Origin: Amphibiibacter pelophylacis | Lineage (GTDB): Bacteria; Pseudomonadota; Gammaproteobacteria; Burkholderiales; Burkholderiaceae_C | Direction: 5' to 3' | DNA: 64,000 bases | Assembly (NCBI RefSeq): GCF_037688875.1 | Contig: NZ_JAWDIE010000008.1 | Coordinates: forward strand, 1-64,000 | Part shown: in pieces, positions 59,480 to 64,000 of the stretch | How positions within the stretch are numbered: position 1 is the first letter of the stretch | Layout: each line of letters opens with the position of its first letter | Made by a program: the position numbers and the translations under genes | The notes under the pieces: generated by a model | Database searches by the model: none | What the model was told of the DNA's origin: nothing | The model's input: the letters and a program-made list of their open reading frames with translations, nothing else

Positions 59480-60384
59480 CAGTCCTGCACCTCGCACCAG
59501 GTGGAGGGCTCGACCCAGCGCTGCGCCATCGTGCGGGCGCGCTGCAGGTGGGTCTCGGTCAGCACCGCGTCGCTGGGACCGAAGGCGATGCGCTCGCAGG
59601 CCAGCAGCAGGGTCTGCGGAAAATGCCCGCGCACCTGCGACAGGTCGTGCAGCACGGCGACCACGGTGCGGCCTTCGCGGTGCCAGCCCGCAATCACGGC
59701 CAGCAGATCCTGCGCGGTGCGCTCGTCCACGGCGGCAAAGGGCTCGTCCAGCAGCATGATGTCGGCGCGCTGCATCAGCAGCCGCGCAAAGAGCACGCGC
59801 TGGAACTGCCCGACCGACAGATCACTCAGCGCCCGCCCGGCCACGCCGTGCAGGCCGACCTGGTCCAGCGCGTCCAGGGCGCGCTGCTGGGCCTCGCGCC
59901 AGCGCGTTCGGCCTTCACCCCACCAGGCGCAGCCGCGCCACCAGCCCAGATCGCGCCAGGTGCCCATCAGCACGAGATCGAGCACCGACATCGGGAAGCT
60001 GCGGTCGATCTGCGCCTGCTGCGGCAGGTAGGCCCAGGACAGCGCCGGGTCGATGCGGACCTGGCCGGTCGAGACCGGCACCTGCCCGGTGATCGCAGAC
60101 AGCAGCGTGGATTTGCCCGCGCCATTGGGGCCGACGATCGCGGTCAGCGAGCCCCGCGCCAGCGCGCAGCTGACGTGGTGCAGCGCCGGGCGCACGCCAA
60201 AGCTCACCGTCACGCCCTGCACGGCGACGGCCGTGTCGGTGGGCGCGAACAGCCCGGCGGCTTCGGCCTGATCGGGGCTCAAGTGTTCGTGGTGATGTTC
60301 GTGGCGGTGGTCGTGGTGGTGACCGTGATCATGGGCGTGATCGTGTCCGTGACCGTGACCGTGGCTGTGCACCGGCGCGTTCAT
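59479..60384 (-). CDS. znuC: Metal ABC transporter ATPase with histidine-rich N-terminus (ZnuC/AztA-like)
   Basis: A 301-residue ATPase. Walker A is IVGPNGAGKSTLLSAIT (about residue 85), the signature LSVGQFQRVLFARLL and Walker B IMLLDEPFAAVD follow, with a histidine in VLHDLSQV. The first 35 residues are exceptional: a run of alternating histidines with Gly, Asp or Glu (HSHGHGHGHDHAHDHGHHHD and beyond). This cytosolic segment could bind zinc or nickel and may sense or buffer the cargo. Gene order is ATPase-permease-binding protein, as in azt/znu-type systems. It overlaps the upstream 52-codon gene (ATGA). Confidence 0.9.
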   Translation of the reverse strand: MNAPVHSHGHGHGHDHAHDHGHHHDHRHEHHHEHLSPDQAEAAGLFAPTDTAVAVQGVTVSFGVRPALHHVSCALARGSLTAIVGPNGAGKSTLLSAITGQVPVSTGQVRIDPALSWAYLPQQAQIDRSFPMSVLDLVLMGTWRDLGWWRGCAWWGEGRTRWREAQQRALDALDQVGLHGVAGRALSDLSVGQFQRVLFARLLMQRADIMLLDEPFAAVDERTAQDLLAVIAGWHREGRTVVAVLHDLSQVRGHFPQTLLLACERIAFGPSDAVLTETHLQRARTMAQRWVEPSTWCEVQD

Positions 60385-60539
60385 GCGTCGCTCCAGGCCC
60401 AGGCGATGGCCGCCCAGACCAGCGCCACCAGCGCCAGCGCCAGCGCCAGACGCGCCCAGGCGGACAGCATCAGCACCGTGCTGTGCGGGCGCAGCGCGGG
60501 CGGCTGCGGGGAATTAGAGGGGGGATTCGTCGGGGCCAT
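60381..60539 (-). CDS. Small single-span membrane protein of the metal-transport operon
   Basis: A 52-codon frame from the ATG at 60539 whose stop overlaps the ATPase start (ATGA). The product has a proline-rich N-terminus (MAPTNPPSNSPQPP) and one hydrophobic segment (residues about 29-50, ARLALALALVALVWAAIAWAW). I do not recognise it. The overlap with the His-rich ATPase gene argues that it is translated. Its role, perhaps as an accessory subunit, is unknown. Confidence 0.6.
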   Translation of the reverse strand: MAPTNPPSNSPQPPALRPHSTVLMLSAWARLALALALVALVWAAIAWAWSDA

Positions 60540-60597
60540 GTCTGCAAGCGGGCTGCCAGTGTGAGCACTGATTCTGATTGTAGGGATGCTGTCAAGC

Positions 60598-61221
60598 TCA
60601 GCAGGGGCCGTGCGTGCGGCGGAAATCCCAGGGCGACTGCGCCAGCGGGTCGGCGAAGACACCCAGGCGCTGCTGCTGTGCCCGCGCCTGGCGGGAGGCA
60701 AAGCCTGTATCGCCCCGGGGCTGGCCGGTGGGCTGGCTGCCGGTCCAGTGCCAGGCCAGGCCTGCATCAAGCAGCGCGGCGTTGACGGACAGCCCGTCCA
60801 GATGCACCGTGGCCAGCAGGCGGCCGTAGCGGTCGGCCTGGCAGGCGTTGGTCAGGGCGATGCGACGCCCCGGCGGCAGCCAGCCGCGCAGCGCCTGCGT
60901 GGCCTGTGCGCCGCCACTCTGGCACGTTTCGGGGGCGTCCAGGCCCAGCAGGCGCACCGAGGTGCTGCGCGGTTTGCCGCTGGCCGTTCTGGCCGCCGGT
61001 TCACCGTCCAGCCAGACGCGGATCGTGTCGCCATCCGACACGCGATCCACCGTGGCCCAGCGCAGCGGGCAGGCGGCCAGGGGCGGTGTGCGGGCGCTGG
61101 CGCGCGCAAGGCCGGGCGCTTCGGCCCCCAAGCCAGGCCGGGACGATGGAACAGACTGCGCCGCCGAGCAGGCCGCCAGCAGCAGCGTCAGCGCCACGGC
61201 GGACAGCCGGGCAGCGGTCAT
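60598..61221 (-). CDS. Thermonuclease (SNase)-family lipoprotein
   Basis: A 207-residue protein with a lipoprotein signal (LTLLLAACSAAQ) and a staphylococcal nuclease domain. VDRVSDGDTIRVWLDGE, VRLLGLDAPETCQSGGAQATQALRGWL and CQADRYGRLLATVHLDGLSVNAALLDAGLA carry the metal- and phosphate-binding residues. It would cleave DNA or RNA at the cell envelope. It overlaps the LOG gene by four bases. The last 30 residues (GVFADPLAQSPWDFRR) form the usual terminal helix. Confidence 0.9.
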   Translation of the reverse strand: MTAARLSAVALTLLLAACSAAQSVPSSRPGLGAEAPGLARASARTPPLAACPLRWATVDRVSDGDTIRVWLDGEPAARTASGKPRSTSVRLLGLDAPETCQSGGAQATQALRGWLPPGRRIALTNACQADRYGRLLATVHLDGLSVNAALLDAGLAWHWTGSQPTGQPRGDTGFASRQARAQQQRLGVFADPLAQSPWDFRRTHGPC

Positions 61222-62114
61222 ACGTCAGTGGGCGCAGGCGGGGCGCTGAGCAGCTCTTCCAGCCGGTAATCGTTGATCAGCCAGTCCCAGGCCTGCTGCG
61301 CGGTTTCCACAAAGTGGAAAAGCGACAGGTCTTCGGCGTTGATCATGCCGGTTTCGACCAGATGATCGAAGTTCAGCACCTTGCGCCAGAACGATTCGCC
61401 AAACAGCAGGATGGGGCGGCGCGTGCATTTGCCGGTCTGCATCAGGGTCAGCGCTTCGAAGAGTTCGTCCAGCGTGCCAAAGCCGCCGGGGAAGCACACC
61501 AGCGCCACCGAGCGCATCAGGAAATGCATCTTGCGCAGCGCGAAGTAGTGGAACTGAAAGCACAGCTGTGGCGTGATGTAGGGATTGGGCCGCTGCTCGT
61601 GCGGCAGCACGATGTTCAGGCCGATGCTCTCGCCGCCCGATTCGTGCGCGCCGCGGTTGCCGGCTTCCATGATGCCCGGGCCGCCGCCGGTAACGACATA
61701 GAGCTTGTTGGGCCAGCGGCTGCCCGCCTGCGTGGCGATGGCGGCGAGCTGGCGCGCCTGCTCGTAATAGGCGCTCATCTCCAGGCCCTGGCGGGCGCGG
61801 GCGATGGCGGCGCTGTCGCTGCCGCTGGCCAGCGCCTCATCCAGCCGGGCCTGTGCGGTGGCAGCGTCGGGGATGCGCGCGCTGCCAAACAGCACCAGCG
61901 TGGCGCTGACGCCGTGGTCCTGCAGCAGCAGCTCGGGTTTGAGCAGCTCGAGCTGCACGCGCACCGAGCGCAGCTCGCGCCGCAGCAGGAAGGGCTGGTC
62001 GGCGTAGGCCAGTGTGTAGGCCGACTCGGGGCCGTCGTAGCCGTCGGGCGGCTGAGCGACAGCGAACTCGTCGCTGGCGTGCGGGAAGTTGTGCGTGGGC
62101 GGGCGATCCATCAT
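61218..62114 (-). CDS. LOG-family Rossmann-fold nucleotide hydrolase (TIGR00730-like)
   Basis: A 298-residue protein. The LOG-family motifs are VVTGGGPGIMEAGNRGAHESGG and PGGFGTLDELFEALTLMQTGK, with SVALVCF before the second. Such proteins remove ribose phosphate from nucleoside monophosphates (cytokinin-type phosphoribohydrolases) and are often mislabelled lysine decarboxylases. The length is above that of short LOG proteins and includes about 100 extra N-terminal residues. The ATG at 62114 or 62111 is equally possible. It overlaps the nuclease gene by four bases. Confidence 0.87.
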   Translation of the reverse strand: MMDRPPTHNFPHASDEFAVAQPPDGYDGPESAYTLAYADQPFLLRRELRSVRVQLELLKPELLLQDHGVSATLVLFGSARIPDAATAQARLDEALASGSDSAAIARARQGLEMSAYYEQARQLAAIATQAGSRWPNKLYVVTGGGPGIMEAGNRGAHESGGESIGLNIVLPHEQRPNPYITPQLCFQFHYFALRKMHFLMRSVALVCFPGGFGTLDELFEALTLMQTGKCTRRPILLFGESFWRKVLNFDHLVETGMINAEDLSLFHFVETAQQAWDWLINDYRLEELLSAPPAPTDV

Positions 62115-62125
62115 GTCAGCGGGCC

Positions 62126-63616
62126 TCAGGGCTTGGTCGCAGGCGCGGCGGCTGGCGGGGCGGCGGGCTTTTTCGCGTCCGGGGCAGGCGTGGCGCCGTC
62201 ATCGTCCTTCTTCTGGGGCGGGCGCTCGACCTGGGTTTTGCTCGTGACCACGGGCTTGCCTTGCAGGAAGTTCAGCGCCTGTTGCAGCTGGAAATCCTTG
62301 TCGCTGCCGTATTCGGGCGGCGGCTCGGGCGGCTTGGCGCCGGATTCCATCTGCGCTTCCAGTTTCTTGCGCGCGGCCTCGCGGGCGGCTTCGCGGGCCG
62401 GATCGACGACCTCGTTCTTGCCCTGCAGGTGCTTGTCCAGATCGGCCTCGCGCAGGCGCAGCGCGGCGAACTGCGAGCCTTCCAGGCTGTCGTCCACCTT
62501 CACGTCAGGGATGATGCCCTGCGCCTGGATGGAGCGGCCCTTGGGCGTGTAATACAGCGCCGTGGTGAACTTGACGGCGGTGTCCGCCGAGAGCTGGCGC
62601 ACGGTCTGCACCGAACCCTTGCCGAAGGTCTGCGAGCCCATGATGGTGGCGCGCTTGTAATCCTGCAGCGCGCCCGACACGATCTCGCTGGCCGAGGCCG
62701 TGCCTTCATTCACCAGCACCACCACCGGCACCGTTTTGAGCACCTCCGGGATGCCCGCCAGCGGATCAGGCCCGCGACCGGCGTAATCTTTGGGATCGGC
62801 CGCGTAGCTGGCCTTCGATTCAGCGATCTGGCCATTGGTCGTCACCACCACCGATTTGGGCGGCAGGAAGGCGGCCGAAATGGCCACGGCGCCATCCAGC
62901 AGGCCGCCCGGGTCGTTGCGCAGATCCAGCACCAGGCCTTTCAGGCCGGGCGACTGCTGCACCAGCTCCTGCGCCTTGCGGGTGAAATCGGCCACCGTCT
63001 GGTCCTGGAACTGGCTGATGCGGATCCAGGCGTAGCCCGGCTGCACGATGCGGCCGCGCACGCTTTGCACGCGGATGGTGTCACGCACCACCGTCACAGT
63101 GAAGCTGCGGTTCTCGGATTTGCGGTAAATGGACAGCGCCACGCGCGTTTTTGGCTCGCCGCGCATGCGCTTGACGGCCTGATCCAGCGTCAGGCCCTTG
63201 ACCACCGTGTCGTCGATGCGGGTGATCAGGTCGCCCGGCTTGAGCCCGGCCTTGAATGCGGGCGAGCCCTCGATGGGCGACACCACCTTGACCAAGCCGT
63301 CTTCCATCGAAATCTCGATGCCCACGCCGACAAAGCGGCCCTGCGTGGCTTCGCGGAATTCCTTGAAGCTCTTGGCGTCGAAATACTGCGAGTGCGGATC
63401 CAGCCCGCTGACCATGCCGGAGATGGCGTTGTCGATCAGCTTGCTGTCGCTGACGGGCTCGACGTAATCGGTCTTGATCAGGGCGAAAACATCGGCAAAC
63501 TGCCGCAGCTGCAGGTGGGGAACCCCTTGGGCGATGGCCTGGAGCTGTGTGGTGGCCAGCGCTCCGGCGACCACGCCGACGGCCAGTGCGCCCGCCAGTT
63601 TTAACTTGGAACCCAT
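62126..63616 (-). CDS. ctpA: S41-family C-terminal processing peptidase (CtpA)
   Basis: A 496-residue periplasmic serine protease started at the ATG at 63616, giving a leader with a membrane-spanning segment (KLAGALAVGVVAGALATTQL). A PDZ domain follows (VGVGIEISMEDGLVKVVSPIEGSPAFKAGLKPGDLI). The catalytic core has LRNDPGGLLDGAV, the serine in NEGTASASEIVSGALQDYKR, and the lysine in GSQTFGKGSVQTV. The C-terminal 80 residues are proline/lysine/alanine-rich. It cleaves the C-termini of envelope proteins. It is the first gene of the minus-strand run. Confidence 0.94.
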   Translation of the reverse strand: MGSKLKLAGALAVGVVAGALATTQLQAIAQGVPHLQLRQFADVFALIKTDYVEPVSDSKLIDNAISGMVSGLDPHSQYFDAKSFKEFREATQGRFVGVGIEISMEDGLVKVVSPIEGSPAFKAGLKPGDLITRIDDTVVKGLTLDQAVKRMRGEPKTRVALSIYRKSENRSFTVTVVRDTIRVQSVRGRIVQPGYAWIRISQFQDQTVADFTRKAQELVQQSPGLKGLVLDLRNDPGGLLDGAVAISAAFLPPKSVVVTTNGQIAESKASYAADPKDYAGRGPDPLAGIPEVLKTVPVVVLVNEGTASASEIVSGALQDYKRATIMGSQTFGKGSVQTVRQLSADTAVKFTTALYYTPKGRSIQAQGIIPDVKVDDSLEGSQFAALRLREADLDKHLQGKNEVVDPAREAAREAARKKLEAQMESGAKPPEPPPEYGSDKDFQLQQALNFLQGKPVVTSKTQVERPPQKKDDDGATPAPDAKKPAAPPAAAPATKP

Positions 63617-63883
63617 GTGTGTGCCTGTGTTGAAGCGACCCCAGGGCCGCGCGGTTGTTGGGGTGCAGACTGTGCTGCAGAGCAAAAAGTCTAACACCGC
63701 CCCTGCGGCTCTGGGGGAAACCCTGGCGCGGGCCGCCCCTGTGCGGTGTGCGGGAGTGCGCACGGCCCCGCACTGCGCGCGGTTTCGCTGCGGGAAAGCC
63801 CTGCCATCGGTACTTCTTGGCTTGCCAGCAGCGGCTTTCTATGCAAAATAGCACGACCGTTCGAAATTGGGATTCTCTTCGGC

Positions 63884-64000
63884 ATGACCCAGACCCCGCC
63901 TGTCCGCCGCCGTCCGCCGCGCGCCCACGCCAAGGGCGAGAACACGCGCGCCCAGATTCTGGACACCGCGCTGCAGATGGCCACGCGCACCGGGCTGTCC
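63884..64000 (+). CDS. TetR-family regulator (5' end only; continues beyond window)
   Basis: The first 39 codons of a gene from the ATG at 63884: MTQTPPVRRRPPRAHAKGENTRAQILDTALQMATRTGLS. The TRAQILDTALQMATRTG pattern is the first helix of a TetR-type DNA-binding domain. The right edge cuts the gene. It is divergent from ctpA, with 267 bases between them. An imperfect palindrome near 63850-63863 (AGCACGACCGTTCG) is a candidate operator. Function is unknown. Confidence 0.7.
   Translation, partial: MTQTPPVRRRPPRAHAKGENTRAQILDTALQMATRTGLS

Noticed and set aside
60287..60380. Repeat of GTGATCGTG-like units as a CRISPR or tandem repeat
   Set aside because: The repetition is explained by the alternating His-Gly/Asp/Glu codons of the ATPase tail.
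1..64000. Prophage, IS element, tRNA, rRNA or CRISPR array
   Set aside because: No integrase, transposase, terminal repeats, tRNA cloverleaf or spaced direct repeats were seen; all gaps between genes are under 300 bases.

Overview
The window looks like the replication-origin neighbourhood of a high-GC betaproteobacterium, most likely in Burkholderiales. The pointers are the rpmH-rnpA-yidD-yidC and dnaA-dnaN-gyrB blocks, mnmG-rsmG-parA, a DUF3460 gene between metG and scpA, tripartite tricarboxylate (Tct) transport, DUF934 in the sulfate operon, and perfect TGTTTCACGTGAAACA parS sites. The genus cannot be fixed from the sequence alone. Coding density is very high, and many neighbours overlap by 1-4 bases. 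No gene-free stretch exceeds 300 bases. I saw no tRNA, rRNA, IS element, prophage or CRISPR array.

Layout. 1-5648 (minus): tctCBA followed by modABC, with modC cut by the left edge. 5786-11117 (minus): gyrB, dnaN and dnaA, with an AT-rich DnaA-box cluster between dnaN and dnaA that is the likely oriC. 11399-18505 (plus): rpmH, rnpA, yidD, yidC, an oxyR-type regulator, mnmG, rsmG, parA. 18606-23878: a lipoprotein acid phosphatase, mrp (minus), metG, DUF3460, scpA. 23865-32505 (minus): a ferric-siderophore uptake operon (fhuC-fhuD-fhuB, peptide-exporter-like ABC protein, TonB receptor) ending with galM. 32610-37030 (minus): argJ, an aldo/keto reductase, and a GDSL lipoprotein/OmpW pair. 37147-41844 (minus): a BMP-type nucleoside ABC transporter. 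41990-44040: two parS sites flanking argC, then parB. 44069-46354 (minus): rsmI, an aromatic leader peptide with attenuator, and aroG. 46353-48901: yraN, gloA, a YgjP-like metallopeptidase, an outer-membrane protein. 48889-54649 (minus): assimilatory sulfate reduction, cysI-DUF934-cysH-cysD-cysN-sirB. 54752-55951: a DUF2130 protein. 56089-63616: a CusF-like protein, then on the minus strand a tightly overlapped run (S41 protease, LOG protein, nuclease, small membrane protein, zinc-type ABC transporter, pth, yqaA). A TetR gene is cut by the right edge.

How it fits together. DnaA, DnaN, GyrB, ParA, ParB, parS and ScpA cover initiation, elongation, topology and segregation of the chromosome. parA and parB are separated by about 25 kb. 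The cys operon takes sulfate through APS to sulfide and brings its own sirohydrochlorin chelatase for the siroheme of CysI. The siderophore and metal operons handle iron and zinc-type cations.

The strongest regulatory signal is upstream of aroG. A 29-codon reading frame carries the run Phe-Tyr-Phe-Trp-Phe-Phe and is followed by a perfect intrinsic terminator and a mutually exclusive pairing, which together look like a classical ribosome-mediated attenuator sensing aromatic amino acids. Other points of interest are an OxyR with serine at the second redox cysteine, a histidine-rich cytosolic extension on a metal ABC ATPase, facing dnaA and rpmH promoters, and low-GC, divergent dnaA/dnaN genes.
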